Shown here piece after piece: positions 12,923-26,060 of a DNA stretch of 64,000 nucleotides (its first letter is position 1; each line of letters opens with the position of its first letter). The notes below the pieces were generated by a model, which did no database searches, was not told where the DNA came from, and saw only the letters and a list, made by a program, of their open reading frames with translations. The stretch lies in contig NC_133931.1 in assembly GCF_031877795.1 (NCBI RefSeq), positions 129,308,621 to 129,372,620 of the forward strand, in the 5' to 3' direction. The stretch comes from Strix aluco (taxonomy: Eukaryota; Chordata; Aves; Strigiformes; Strigidae). The position numbers and the translations under genes were made by a program.

Positions 12923-13270
12923 ATCATAGAACAGTTTGGGTTGGAAGGGACCTTAAAGATCATCTTGTTCCAACCCCCCTGCCATGGGCAGGGACACCTT
13001 CCACTAGACCAGGTTGCTCAAAGCCCCGTCCAACCTGGCCTTGAACACTTCCAGGGAGGGGGCAGCCACAGCTTCTCTGGGCAACCTGTTCCAGTGTCTC
13101 ACCACCCTCACAGTGAAGAATTTCTTCCTTATATCTAAACTAAATCTACCCTCTTTCAGTTTAAAGCCATTACCCCTTGTCCTATCACTGCATGCCCTTG
13201 TAAAAAGTTCCTCTCCAGCTTTCTTGTAGGCCCCTTTTAGGTGCTGAAGGGCCGCTAGAAGGTCTTTCCC
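12923..13270 (-). mobile_element. CR1 LINE 3' fragment
   Basis: The plus strand reads the familiar complement of a CR1 3' region. It starts ATCATAGAACAGTTTGGG, then GGTTGGAAGGGACCTT and the long conserved block running to about 13270 (GGTGCTGAAGGGCCGCTA). Orientation is minus, with the 3' end at the left. Only the end of ORF2 and the 3' UTR remain. The short ORFs across it are repeat-derived. It ends about 400 bp upstream of the AKAP9 CpG island. Confidence 0.95.
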
Positions 13271-14082
13271 AGTACAAATTTGCTATTAGCCTTGCAAGGC
13301 ACACATTTAGTAGACAATATTAAGTAATCCCAGAATATTGCTTTGAATTGAATGCTTAGGTATAGAAATTGTATTAGCATTTAATTTCTGTGTGCCATAT
13401 TCCCCACTGTGATTTTAACACAACTGTTTCAACTCCTCTGGCATGATGAATGCATATTAAGTAATTTAAACAGGGGGTCTACACATCCTTTGTTGTCATC
13501 CTTACATAGTCTGCGACACGCTCAGAAAGCTTTAGATCCATGGCATCGAAAGCTTGCCGTTTAGTGAGCCGCACGTAGGAGCAAGAAAACGCTTAGAAAA
13601 TCAAAACTGTCAAAATTAGCATTGTAGCCAGGGAGGCTGGATTTGCGAGACGGCGGAAGGCAGCAGTCTTGCGGAACTCAGGTACTGTCTGTTCAGAGCT
13701 TTGTATCAAAGCAACCGCAGATTGCAGGCGTCTTGCCGCCGCAGTTCTTTTGTGGGAAGAGAAAGCCCCTCCCGCCTTTCTGCCTGCGGGAGCCAGAAGG
13801 GGTGTGGAGGGGGGTGTGCCCGCCGCTGCCCCCCTCCTCCCCCGCCGCGCCGGCTGCGGCCGTGCCCGCGGTCGGTGGTCACCCGGCCGCCGCCGCGGAG
13901 GCCGGCCTGGAGCGGGGCAGCCCGCGCCTCCGGGGCGGCTCCGGCGGGACTGCCGGCAGCCGGGCGGCGGGGGGCGCTGGCGGCCGGAGGCGGCCGCGGC
14001 CCGGGGGGGGAGGAGGGGCTGGCGGCAGGAGGAGGAGCGGACGGCCCCAACGTCACTTTCCCCGGCCGCGTGTTTACGTGGG

Positions 14083-14133
14083 ATGAAGATGGCGGCGCCG
14101 GTGGCAGCGCCACGGCAGCTGTCGTCGCTGTGA
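14083..14133 (+). CDS. Possible upstream ORF, 16 codons
   Basis: ATG at 14083 (second ATG at 14089) opens a frame encoding MKMAAPVAAPRQLSSL and stops at TGA 14131-14133, 118 bases before the AKAP9 start. If transcription begins upstream of 14083 and this segment is unspliced 5'UTR, the uORF could dampen AKAP9 translation. The region overlaps the YY1 element, so it may lie at or before the transcription start and never be translated. A GTGAGG at 14130-14135 could also act as a splice donor and remove the stop. Confidence 0.25.
   Translation: MKMAAPVAAPRQLSSL
14086..14096 (+). promoter_or_regulatory. YY1-type initiator-proximal element
   Basis: AAGATGGCGGC matches the extended YY1 consensus. 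In TATA-less CpG-island promoters this site commonly sits just downstream of the transcription start, in this orientation. It also contains the second ATG of a short upstream ORF. Confidence 0.6.
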
Positions 14134-14251
14134 GGCGGGACAGGGCGGGACGGGACAGGACAGCGAGTGTGTGCGCCCCGGCTGAGGGGCGGGAGCGGGG
14201 TGGGCCCTGCCTCCCGCCGCCGGTAACGCTCTGCTCTCCCGCACAGACGCC

Positions 14252-14299
14252 ATGGAGGACGAGGAGCGGCTGAAGAAGCTGGAGGCTGGGAAAGCCAAG
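14252..14299 (+). CDS. AKAP9: AKAP9 coding exon 1 (residues 1-16)
   Basis: The ATG at 14252 lies in a strong context (GCCATGG) and encodes MEDEERLKKLEAGKAK, matching the known AKAP9 N-terminus. The exon ends AAG followed by donor GTAGGA at 14300, in phase 0. With the first residues of exon 2 (LAQFRQRKAQ) it forms the short conserved N-terminal motif that AKAP9 shares with pericentrin. The two proteins also share a C-terminal centrosome-targeting PACT domain, which is outside this window. No in-frame ATG upstream offers a better start. The full gene product is a giant coiled-coil scaffold (about 3,900 residues in human) at the Golgi and centrosome. It anchors PKA through RII subunits and also binds phosphatases, PDE4D3 and the gamma-tubulin ring complex; the short yotiao isoform associates with NMDA receptors and KCNQ1 channels. 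Confidence 0.95.
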
Positions 14300-14331
14300 G
14301 TAGGAGGAGGAGGCGGCGGCGGCGGCGTGGT

Positions 14332-14365
14332 GGGGAGGCCGGGGGGAGCGCGGGGAGGCCGGGGG
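14332..14365 (+). other. G-quadruplex motif just inside intron 1
   Basis: Four G-runs of 4, 6, 4 and 5 bases separated by three 5-base spacers, on the sense strand and 33 bases after the exon 1 donor. It is formed by an almost exact 20-bp tandem duplication (units begin GGGGAGGCCGGGGG). A (GGA)n(GGC)n stretch at 14302-14326 precedes it. It could fold in DNA or nascent RNA next to the splice site; folding is inferred from sequence only. Confidence 0.6.
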
Positions 14366-17300
14366 ACGCCAGTCGGCGGGGCGGGGCCGGGCCGGGAGGC
14401 GGCGGAGCGTGGATGCGGCAGGGGCTCGGCTCGGGGCCCCGCCGCGAACAAAGCCGCGGGCGGAGGAGGCGCTTTGTGCCGCCCTCCCGGCGCGCCCCGG
14501 GCTCCGCGCCGAGGGGCGGCCCTCGGCCGGGCTGCGGGGCCGGGGGGCCGGTGACAGCGGGGCCCGCGCCCCACAGGTGCCCGTCGCAGGGCCGGGCGGT
14601 GACAGCCCGGGCGGAGGAAGAGCCGAGTTCCTTGCCGCTTCGCACCCGAGTCACGAACCGCGTTTGCCTCTCAAACTCCCTGTAAACCTTTACGGAAGTT
14701 TCCAAGCCTGACGGCTGTCCCTCCGTCTGGTGCTAATGCCGGGGGAGCCTCAGGAGGCAGAGGGTTACAGATGCCGCCAGTGGTGCGGCGAGGCGCGGTT
14801 GCCGGTTGTCTGAAGATGCCGGGTACCCGGGTCACCCGTGGGGCCTCTTCGTGGGCGCTGGGCGCCGGCAGCCCGTGGTGCACCACAGCGGCGTGCAGCC
14901 GGCCCCGCCCGTGGGCTGTCAGGCGGCTCAGGCCGTGCCCCGCGGGCTTACCGGAGCCCTAATCGGGGAGCTTAAAATTTTACTCTTTAAGCATGGCTCA
15001 GTGCACACCGGCGGCAAAGCACTTCGCCTTCTGGGCACCAGGCGGGAGTTACCACTCTCGAGGAGGACCTCTCTTACTTTGAAGAAAGCTTTGGTGTGCT
15101 CAGTGAGATAATTAATGGCACTTGTAGGAAAATAAGATAAAATTAGTGTTTTGACATTAGGTATGTCTGGTTCCTTCCAGCAGTCATTGCGAAATAAGAG
15201 TTTAGAAGTTTGTAAGTCATTCAGACTGAAAATATGCATGTAACTTGGCAGGAGCTAATAGTATGGGCATCAAGAAGACAAGCTGAAGGTGAAACTACGA
15301 AACATCGTCACTGTCTTGTTTATGTGGTCTGTGGAAAAGAGAATGTAGTTTGACTGTGAAGTATTGAATAAATATTTTGCTGTATTAGACGAAAACTTGC
15401 TAACTTAGTCTGTTTCTCTTTCTTTTGAAAGAGCATTCAAAGCGTACACTGGGAAACCCTCCTAGATGGAGCCGTATGTTTGTGTAGAAAAACCTGTTCT
15501 TAAATGCTTAGAACAACAATGGTGTTTACACAACGTTATGCAGTACTATTTAAAAGTCACTGGAACAGATGAGCTGCTGGTGGCAGTACATTCTGTCACA
15601 CCCAGGTTGGCTAATTCTTTTGCAGAAAATTAGATAGTAGTTTTGCAAAGAAAATGGTCAAAGTAAATTTGCCAGTATTATAAACTACAATGAAGAATTT
15701 ATCAAGAGAATTTATATTTTTCTCTCTATGTTGGCCTGGGATTAACAAAGAAAACTAATGACTATTACTGAAAAGTGAAACAAAAGCCAGGATTCTAGCA
15801 GAAATTCAGTGGCTTCCTTCTTTGGGAGAAGTCATGTACACATTTTACTAATTTATTTTGCATTTTAGGAGCAAACTGTCATAACTCTCACCCTTCTTCT
15901 AGTCTTTCCTGACTAAAACCTAATGATGTTCTTGTAAGTATTTGCTTGAAGGCTTTCATATTCTATGCTTTTAAACATCCCTTGTGGTTTAAGTCATTGT
16001 AATGCTTTAAAGCTATATGTGGTTTGCATGGGAAGGGACTGTAAAAGCAGTGTTAGTTTTTCAGATTTTTCATTGGTGTTCTGTGTACCGTTTACCCCTT
16101 TTTTTAACATGTGAATGATGTAATTAAATGTGGTGTACTGTGGGGACTAGGTCACAGTCTTCCAGTGACAAGTGTCACTGATAAAGGCAGAAAAGAAGAA
16201 ACTGTGTTAGCAGGGAATGGAAGCAGGAGCTGCTCGTGCAGCTGCTTTTCTCTTTTTCAAGGATACAAACACATTCACAGTAGCATGATCAGTATGTCTT
16301 CTAAAATTGCTTGGCTACAGTGAATATTTTCTGCAAACCACAGCAACGAGCACCCAAAAAACTTTTGAGCCTAACCATTGAATGTTGTTTAAATAAGATA
16401 GCTGGGAAAATGTATTAAAGTATGTGTTGTTACTGTGCTGAAAGTGCAGGTATTGCTCTACTGCAGATACCTTGATGCATCTGCCTGAAATTATAAATTT
16501 TAAATATAAATAAGATGCTGCATAAACTGTGGGATGGATGTTGGCAGTTGGGAGGCTGGTAAAAGAGTCTAGTAGGTGCCATAGAGGTGGCTGGTACCCT
16601 GCTAACAGTGGAGTTATTATTCAAAATTGGGACTTAGATTCTTGTTTGTTTTGTTTTGTTGTTTTTTTTTTTTTCTTGAAAAGTAGGTAGCTAGCTACTG
16701 CCAAATCTCAGTATGAGCATTTTAAGCAATACGAACTTTCTGTAAAGCAATCATTTGGTTGTTTTCTGATCATAATGTTGAGTAGGCAAGCTGTGGAGTT
16801 TGGTTTGTGTGAATTTATCTGCAGTGGAACTTTGTTTTTCTTTATTCTTGATGTCTTCTTAAGACACTGTCTCCCCACAGAGATCTTTTCCAGAGAAATG
16901 TATTACAACTGGATTTCCTGCAACAGAAGTTTCTTTTGAGTCCTCCTTTATTATTACTGGAAATAAGAAGCTGCATTGTGGATCTTACCTTGATTGAAAG
17001 GTGCTAAGTGCACTCAAGCCTGGCAGAATGGGTCTCTGTGCAAACACTCAGCCTTTGCCAGTACATCATTTGAAAAATGGAATAAAAAGCTCTGGATAGA
17101 AGCTCACCAACATTCATGTGTACCTGCTGACTTTTGGAGACTACACCAGGTCTTTATTATGAAGCAGTTGCAGCATATGTTGCTGTTCTGTCTGTTATAA
17201 ACCCACAAAGGCAAGGGAGGCACAATGTTAAACCCAGTAAATTACATGCTCCTTTTGCTGGACCTGTAGTCATTCATTTTCCTTTGCCAGAAGGTAAATG

Positions 17301-20300
17301 TGCTGGATGTTAATTCTGCCTCTATAAATGTCTGTTTCTCTTATTCATTAAAATGGTCTCTCCGTGCCTTTATGGAACTACCTTCTCCCCAGACAAGCAA
17401 TTTCTTCATCTTGGATCCCAATCTGATTATGGTGGAGCAAGAGAAGTCCCAAAAAAGCTAGTTAAGGGAAACAGTGTTGACTGTGATGGAATGTGGAAAG
17501 GAGATGTGTGCCAGCAACAGAAATACAGATGCATGTTGTTAAGTTGATCAGTGCTCCAAAACACAGTGAACTTGGAAATCTATCAGATATGTTATGTGCC
17601 TTGCTGAAGAGATTTTAGAATGCTGTTGATGGCCTGAGATAGTGTAAATACACCTGGTCTTACAAAAGACTACAGAGGATGGTGATTTAAGATCTTGGTA
17701 TGATATTTATGTGCACGCATACTATGTGTGCATGTCTCTGTGCGTCAGTTTGCTTGGGAATCTCTTCTAACGTTACAGTGGATACTATTTGTGGTAGTTG
17801 GGTATCTTAATTTTATGTATTTAACAGCTTAGTAGCTGGCTTTTCTTAGAGTATTGCACTATTTTGATCAACTTTCACAACTATACAGAGTAGTTTGCTA
17901 GCTTCAGAATGAAAACATTGAAGACTTGAGATTCCCTTGTGAGAAAATGGCTGAGAGTATTTTGTTAAAGCTTTTGAAATTTTAAAAGACATTTTGATTT
18001 AATTTATACACACCCATATACAAAACGTACAGCTATTATAACTGGTAAAATTAAGAGATAGGAAACTATCAATAGCAAGTCTTATAGAATGGTCCATTTT
18101 ACAGTACTGAAATATTATTTGCAAAGTATTTAAATATCTGCATGCCATTGAAGAAAGGGCATGTTCCCTAACTGTATGCTCTTTTTTTTTTTTTTTGTGG
18201 AAGGAGTGGGTTAGGGAAAGACACTAATTTACGTTGTAAATTCTCTTAGATTGGTCTAGGGTTTCAGGTCTAATGTTAGAAATATGTAATTGAATGTCCT
18301 GATTTTCAAAGGTTCTATGTATATTTGTAGTACAGTCTTATTGAGGTGTTCGAAGAAATCACATAATTATTGAAGAACCTTAAGAAATTATGGAACTGGT
18401 TTAGTTAAACATTTAGTACAGAATAAGCAGTATGACTGCTTTTGATCTATACCAGAGAATTGCTGAGCAGACAGAATGGTGAAGTTGGTTTGGGAAGCTC
18501 CAATGGCACTCAGTGGACAAATGTTAGAGATTGTATAAGTAATTTGACAAGTTACCTTCACAAATTGAATAATAAAAATAAATAGTTGCATATTTTGTCT
18601 TCTGGTCATGCATGTGAATATTTCAGGTGTCTGAAAATGAAAATGGTATGTATTATTAACTTAGCGTTGTCTAAGAGTATGGGAATGTTTGCTGTTTGCA
18701 TTCTTTCATTTTACTCTTCTGAGGAGAGAAAAAGATTTTACTTCCTCATCTCTGGCCTCTTTGGACTGAGAAGTTTTGGATTTCTCAAGGAAAACTATGG
18801 ATTTTTTTATTTTTTTTTAAGATAGAAGACTCAAGCGAAGCATGGAATAATTACGTGCCACAGTGATTAAAGCTCTAATTTAAAACCCCCCAAAGAATTC
18901 AACATATAGGTTGTGTTTGTAAAACACAGTCCTTTTAAATGCCCTGTAATTTAGCTGAAGAGAAAAAAAAAGCAGTATTTCGGTGGTTATTAAGAGTTTT
19001 TCATCACAGAAGACAAATTAAATTCATTTAAACCTTACATTTCATTAAAGGGCTGGCCTACTAACACATCTCTTGCTTTCAGGTGTATACTGTTCATTTT
19101 GTTTATCCTCTGTCTGCCTGAACTAACTTGAACAAAAATAATTAAACAGAATCCTGGAAGCAAGAATTTCCTTTTCAGTCTGCATTTTCTTACACTGCTT
19201 TTTCTCTTTAAATAAGAAGGTGTATTTGGCCATATCACAAAGTGCTGATTTCATCATAAAGCCTTAGTCATTGCTGTCACTTTTGATAAAGTATAGAGGA
19301 GACCAGCTTTATGGGTTAAAAGCTCACAGAATGAGAATGATGCTAGGCTACATCTGTATGTGAAGATGCTGTGTGTGTATTAATGGGCATGAGAGGAAGC
19401 AACTGGAGGGGAGTCTAGGCTAATGCTCAAGAGTTCCTGAAAAGATGTGGATCAGCTTTGGCTCAACATATTTGAATAGAAACTGCCTAATTTCTTCATT
19501 TGTAGCAAAGCAGGAGAGTGCAGTGGAACTATGAAAAAAAAAAAAATGCTGTAATGAAGAAATAGGCATTAAGACTTGAGGGAGCCCTTTTTCTTGCACA
19601 TGGAGATCCTCACAAACCTGTACCAAATTCCTAGGCATTCCTCTTTTGTATTGCTAAGCTATTTCTTCTCCCAGGTCCTTCTGAACTTGTGGGGTTTTTG
19701 TCTCCTCTTCTTTTACAGGCTTCAATCTACTCCCTCTCCTTTGCATGTCTGTGAATTCTAAATGCAAATAGTAGGAGGTATGGGGAATTGCCTGTGTGTA
19801 TTTTGATTATGAACATGAGTAAGCTTAAGAACTAGTTTTTGTCTTGTGGAGAAAATTACAGATGCAAGGACTGAACATTACCTTGGAGAGAGAACATGTG
19901 GTTTTAAAACTTTTTGAGTAAAAGCAGATAGGGCAGAAATTGAGTAGAGATGAGAGAGAAACAAAAAGGGAGATCTTCACCTCACTGTACATGCTTTTAC
20001 CTTTGTTCAAAAGAGTAGGTATCTCTGCATTTTATCATAGAAAACAGATTCATGCACATTTGAGCTGTAAATATATTTTATCTATGTAGTATATTGCTAC
20101 CGGGGTGTCAAAATCGGATGAGAGATTAAATGGAGTGGTGATCTGTGAAACTGTTTTCAAGACACATTCTAATAGGAGAAGAATTGGGATGACTAGCTTA
20201 AATGTTGAGGTTTTTAGTAAAACTTAATTGTTCTCTTGAGGATGATAGCAGTACTTGCTCTTTACAGTTTTCTCAGTGTTCTTTTTTCCTTTAAAAAAGA

Positions 20301-22593
20301 AGGAAAAGTTTAATTTTTCCCATTGTGTTCAAGTTTCTTGTGGACTTTATTGGGTCCTTGTGAAAAAAAAAATAGTACTTGAATTGAAATCTTGGATTTC
20401 AGCTCTCTTTTCAATTGACACTACTAGAATTTTTCATATTTCTAAATATCTTCTCCATTTTTCTTCTGTTTCCTGGTTTTGATCTCCATTTCCCTCATTC
20501 CAGAGATCTGTTCTTGCTTTTGATACAGGGCTTGATTATTTGTTTTAAATGTTATCGTCAATACACGCTTTTGGTCAAAGCTCTAAAGTATCTGTCTACC
20601 TTACAATAGTGATGCAAGGTAGAATGAGCTTAAACTAACACGCTTTCTTCTGAGGATGCAGATAAATACCACTTCAAAATAACCTTTGTTCTATACTCAG
20701 TTTAGAGAAAGTTGATCTTTAATCCAAGATGCCCAGTGAATTTCACAGAAACAGAGAAATAAGACAACACAGTCTTTTTAGTAGCACTATGAAAGCAAGA
20801 AATTGCATTGTAAAAAAGCAATTTAAAATGTTTTCTTGCTGCTCTATGTGTAAAGAGAAGGAATTACAGAAAAGAAAGCACGAAGTTGCCCTTTGCCTAC
20901 ATTCAAGACTCTCTTCATTTTAGCACTAGTCTCTCCCTCATTTCTATGGTCTGCTTTCTAACTGCTTGTTTTCATAGTATGGCTGTTGCAATAGCAGAAC
21001 AGAGGGGACTTCCACATTTGTTTCCCTCAGTTGTAACAGTATCTAGGCAAGTTTGTTTGTATTGATTTGGAAATAAGCATGATCACTGCCACAAATTCTT
21101 TCTGAAGTACTTTCAGTGAAGTGTATCTGATACTCCAAGAAAAGTAGATTGAACCTTTTGTCATATGTAGGTGTTACCAGAAAATCCTGTATTTTTTCCC
21201 CACAGGAAAAAAAAAAAAAAATCAAACAAGTAGGTGCTTTTAAATATTGTTGTACAGAGATATTAACTGCAGAATAATATATGGTTACTGTAACATCTTA
21301 GTGTTTGTAGCAGTGAAAAATCAGATGAGGACAAAAGAAAGAGGCTGCTGAATTAGGTCCAACTTTGTTGTCCTACCTTATATTGCAATATAAGATTATA
21401 TACTAATACCACAGTTGTCGGGAATCCTAATTTAGGAGCTGAAAGCTCTGTCTTTAAATATCTGCCCATAGCTAGCGATCTCAATGTATTGCTATGTATT
21501 TCAGAATCGTTTTGTTACTGGTAACGTGACGCTTTGAATTTGCAGACTCGTTGATAAATGTACTGCAGTTCAGTGAAACGCATCTGATAATTGCAGTCTT
21601 TTGGCTGCTATGCTGAAATACAAAGTAAATAGATCTTGAAATTTATGAGGATGAGACATTTGTATATTGACTGCAAAGTGCTGGCATGCCATATTGTGTT
21701 GATGGTTCTGGTGTTCCTGTTTCTTGAAAGAAACCTTAATCCACATTTTCACAGGATTTATTGAGAAGCCAACATTTTATATTATAAACTACCTTCCTAC
21801 CCCCAGTGGAGAAAAGACAGAAGAATGAATAAAAATGTTAAGATTTCTTAGAATTCTTAGTTTCTTGGAAGTATGGAGTCAGTCTTCCAGCTTCTCCCCT
21901 CTTCTGAAGAGGAATCCCAACAAGCTTCAAGATAGAACAAATTCCGTAGTCAGCTGGGCAAAAAAAGTGAGACTCTGGAAACCAAAGACTAAGCTTAGGT
22001 AAGTGGGAAAGTGATCAAATCACAGTTGTAACAACCATAAGTTGTAGCATCATCACAAAACAAAGAAGAGGTAGTCTCTTGGACTATGCTTCTAAATCTC
22101 AAAACACAAAGAAATTTTAAGACTCTCCACAATTGGAGATAATAAGAGATAAAGAGAATGTGAATAGTTTTTGTGGTATTTCCAGGGGAAAGTGTAGATT
22201 TGATGAAAACTGTACTACCATGGCAAAATTACAGCATATGTCTAAAACCACAATCCTGAGCTATAGAGCCAAGACAACTGGTGGAGTTGAGGTGGAGTTG
22301 ATGGGATTCTGGGACTGAGTATGTTTCTGCAAAAAATTGATAAAACAGGTGTTACAGAGAATAAGCAGAGTAAGTTGCATAAGAGCTTACTCAAATCTGA
22401 CTTCACTGGTAGGCTGTGATTTAACATAAGTGGTTATCTCTTAATCCTGGTTTTGTTTTCTGAAGTTTTTACTTGTCCTTAAGCTTACTTCCCTGTGAAG
22501 AAACCTCCTGTGTCCAACCACAAAGCAAGGAAAAAATATTTAAATGTTCCTAAATCCATTTTTATTGTCTAAGTAGCTGATTTAACATTAGTA

Positions 22594-22690
22594 CAATATA
22601 TTGAAAATATATATTTTATATTATATAAAAATATAATTATAAAATATAATTATGATTGTATATTATATAATAATATATAATATCTATATT
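22594..22690. repeat. AT-only low-complexity tract
   Basis: Nearly pure A+T stretch built of TATA, TTATAT and AATATAT words, with several self-complementary segments. It is a typical unstable or slippage-prone tract with no sign of function. Confidence 0.85.
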
Positions 22691-25179
22691 AAAAGGTATA
22701 TAGGAGAAATATCTTACTATTACAGATAATGCTCCATAACAATGATGATAAACCCCTGTCTTGGTATGTTTAGTAGTATGTTAGCTAGCATAGGTTGGTG
22801 TGTTTAAAGAGATAATGGAAATCCTGATACAAGACTCCTCAAAGGGGAATGCGTTTACTAGGTGTTCTTCATCATTTGGAATATATTCCAGGAATTCGAT
22901 TTTGTTTTTTTTTTTAAAAAAAAACAACAAAAAAAATCCCACAAAGTCCACAGACAAGTCTGGAATTTTGTGAGCAGTGTGTGTCTTTGTGAGCTCGCTT
23001 TTCTCTCGTGATTCAGCAGCATGTAAAAAAATAATAAAAGTCTGTCAAAATAATAGAAGCCTGTCAAGCCTTGCACACTGATCGTGAAATTAATGCAGTT
23101 GGTTCTTTCCTTATGTCTGCTCTGTTCCTCACAGAGCTGTCTCTCACAAACCTACTGAGTTTGGGGGCTTTATTCTCACTCTGTCCGTACAGTGCCAGAC
23201 ATGCCACATGGTATGAATTCATGTAAAAATAATATAAACAAGGTGGGAAAATGATGAAGCGCAACTGAGTTTGACTTGTTTTAAAGTATTTTACAGTTTA
23301 TTTTAAAAAAATCAAACCCACAAACATTTTTAAAATGAAAATTTGAAGTTTTGTTCAGATTCTACACAGAGTTGGAGCACAAAGGTGACCAGAATGCCTA
23401 CAAATAATCTCTTAACAATAAATCTCAATTCTCCAGACTACTTTGAAAATCGCAACATTAATGTTTGTGAAAAGATTGCCTTTGATAACTGGGTGGAAGT
23501 CATCACATCACTTGAATTTATTAACAAGGAATAGCCATTAGTCCATGCTTAGATTGAACAGAATTTAAACTGTTGATCTGTATCTGAAAAGCTGATTGTC
23601 TTGTTGCCAAAGATGTAACCTCTCAAATTCTGTATCAATTCCATGGCACTCATCGACTTGAAAAAACTGATAATCTTGTGTTGGTTATTAATAAAGTCTT
23701 ATTTATACATAATCTATTCATTCTGAAGGTGCCTTTTTCTTTCAGACTTCTTAGTTAATGAGAAATTAAATATCAGCAAAACTATTCAGATCTTACTGTG
23801 TCTTATTCCATTCCTTTATATGTTCTCTCTACCTTTTAAATTTTTTTGTCCTCAGTTTTTGATTTTTAAATATGTGACAGATACATTTTTATTAAAGAGG
23901 ACACAGTGCAGGAGAAAAACAACTAGATGTGTTCTACGTAAATACAACTAAAATGGTTTACAGCAGAGTAAAGTTTTTGCTATTGTCTTTTTCTCTTAGG
24001 AGGAAAAAGTTAAATTTACATGAATCAGGGTAATATAAGCAGTACATAGAAACTCAAAGTAAATTGATAGTTGATGCTTTTTCTAACATCCACAAAATAT
24101 TCTCTTCAGCCCTTTTCAGCCAACTTCTAATACATTCTTCTTCCTCAGTATATAGACTGTTACATTGCAGGAGGAAAGAAAAATAGGCATTGTTGTGAAG
24201 TGTAGGAGTCCTGCTGATCAGGAGAATGCAGCAGGCTGCAGCCCGTTTCTTGCAGCATCAACACAAACCAGAAATGGCAAATGCTTCTGTCATTTAAGTT
24301 TTCTTGCATTAGCTAGGTAGAGAAGTCTGAACAAAACCTTTTCAGATACAGATTCTCTCCATGCATTTCATTAGTTGTCTCAATATCGCTGCATTTTTAA
24401 AGCCCTGTACTCTAGAAATGGTAGTCTTTTAAGTTAATTAATTAGAATTTGCAGTGGACTACTTGCAGTGTGTTGTAGAAGAATGAACTATGTGAGCTGG
24501 AATGGAGTATTGGGTAGGATCACACAGGAAGCAGCAATTGCCTGACTACAGTTTTCTTTAGAAGTGTCAGGATTTTTCTTGTAGGATTCTAATCAGTATT
24601 CATGATTTTTGAGCAACAGCTGATTATCCTCAACCCTGGTCCCCTGGAAGCTACATTGATGCTTGATAATACACCATAACCAGGGCTGGAGTCATCAGTA
24701 AGACTCTGCTTATGCTCATTAGGGAGTTTCAAAAGACTGGCAAGGACTGTTCTTTAAAGGAAACAGACTTGTCTAAATGAATCATCAGCATTAAGATCCT
24801 TGGGGGTCTGCCTAACTGTTAATATGAGAGCACCTTTAGGTATCTAGGGCTGATTCAGACAGAACTTCTTGCTAAAAGTCAGTGTGATTGGTGTTAAGAT
24901 TTTTGACGCTGTTTGCATTGTATACAAACTAAAGACTTGGTCTAGGCACAGTCATCATTTTGTGGTTACAACTGAACAAAAAATTGTTCTTAATGTTATT
25001 TTTGTTTCAATGGCTTACTCTCAAAGTAGGTGGGCTTTCAGTCTTTCAGGGGCCTATGTCCCTCGATATTTTCATTATTAGGAGTGGAAAGAATGCATGG
25101 TTATATCTAGACAGTACTAAACTGAAGTGGATAGCAAACACAGTGAAGAGCCTCAAAATAATCTTGACAAATGATCTGG

Positions 25180-26060
25180 TATGAAAGGACGGAAGCAATG
25201 CTCAAGGCTTTCTTTGCCTCTTTAATGATAAGGACTGTCCTTGGGTTTCCCAGGTCTCTGAGTCTAATGGCAGAATTGGAGGGAGTGAAGCATTATTCAC
25301 AGTACAGAATGTCAAACTGGGGACAATTTAGGAAAATTTGATGTACACAGATTTATGGACTGAGTGTGAGGTATCCAAGCATCCTGCAGGAGGAGCTGGC
25401 TGCTATTGTTACAAGGCTCATGTTTGAACGGTCATTGTGATTAGGAGATTCCAAATGAGCAGGGAAAACCTTGACCCATCTTCAAGAAGGGTGAGAAGGA
25501 GAATCTGGGGAATCTAAAGGAAGGTCAGCCTGGCTGTGGTCTCTGGAAAGATGATGGAGCAGATCCTCCTAGAAGCTGTTTTCAGGCACATTAAGGGCAA
25601 GAACACAATTGGAATTTATCAAGGGCAAACTGATTGTCCTCTATGATAAGCCGAGTAGCTCAGTAGATGGGGAGAGAATGGCCAATGTTGTTTACCTTGA
25701 CTTTAGGAAGGCTTTTGATGTGATCTATTAGAGGTTATTTGTAACCAAGCTGGAGTTAGGTGGTTTGGGTAGGTGGACTGCAAAGTGGGTCGAAAATTAT
25801 GTGGACTGCTATGCTTGGAGTGCTGATACAAAGTCCAGCTGGTGGCCTCAGTGTTCCTCAGATCTGGAAACTGTAGCTGGTACTGTTCAATGTTTTTATT
25901 AACAACCTGGAGAATAGGAGGGAGCATGCCTTCAGCAAGTTCATGGATGATACCAAGTTAGGGAGAACAGTTAATGAATTGAAGCATAGAGCTTCTTTTC
26001 AGAGAGACCTTGACAGTCTAGAGAAATGAGCTGACAGAAAACTCATGAAACCATAGCAGC
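25180..26060 (+). mobile_element. Old CR1-type LINE fragment, reverse transcriptase core
   Basis: The plus strand carries recognisable CR1 reverse transcriptase pieces. A segment like the region before the palm begins near 25190. Domain A reads VVYLDFRKAFDV at about 25687-25722 and is followed by an in-frame TAG at 25729-25731. A catalytic box reading FMDD at 25940-25951 lies in a different frame. A further stretch resembling the post-catalytic region follows to about 26040. Frameshifts and stops show a long-dead copy. It lies in AKAP9 intron 1 in the sense direction. Edges are approximate because divergence is high. Confidence 0.8.

Larger units (their letters stand above)
13640..14960 (+). 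promoter_or_regulatory. AKAP9: CpG island promoter of AKAP9
   Basis: Base composition switches abruptly from AT-rich to very G+C- and CpG-rich, densest at about 13790-14600, and surrounds coding exon 1. There is no good TATA box. Elements visible include a CRE-like half site AACGTCAC (14049-14056), a YY1-type element (14086-14096), and GC boxes such as GGCGGGGCGGGG near 14375. This is the usual layout of a TATA-less housekeeping promoter, which fits a broadly expressed centrosome/Golgi scaffold. Transcription probably starts near 14060-14090, inferred from the YY1 element. Whether it is bidirectional cannot be told from sequence. Confidence 0.85.

Noticed and set aside
1-13600. A neighbouring gene upstream of AKAP9, such as MTERF1
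   Set aside because: No ORF or exon with recognisable similarity on either strand. The neighbour is probably beyond the window.
13643-14273. Overlapping plus-strand ORFs of 147-190 codons in the CpG island
   Set aside because: Same cause as above. Three frames are open at once and none continues into a homologous exon.
13593-14705. 370-codon minus-strand ORF across the CpG island
   Set aside because: It lies in extreme G+C sequence where stops are rare, overlaps AKAP9 exon 1, and reads as Pro/Arg/Ala low-complexity with no domain. It is composition-driven.
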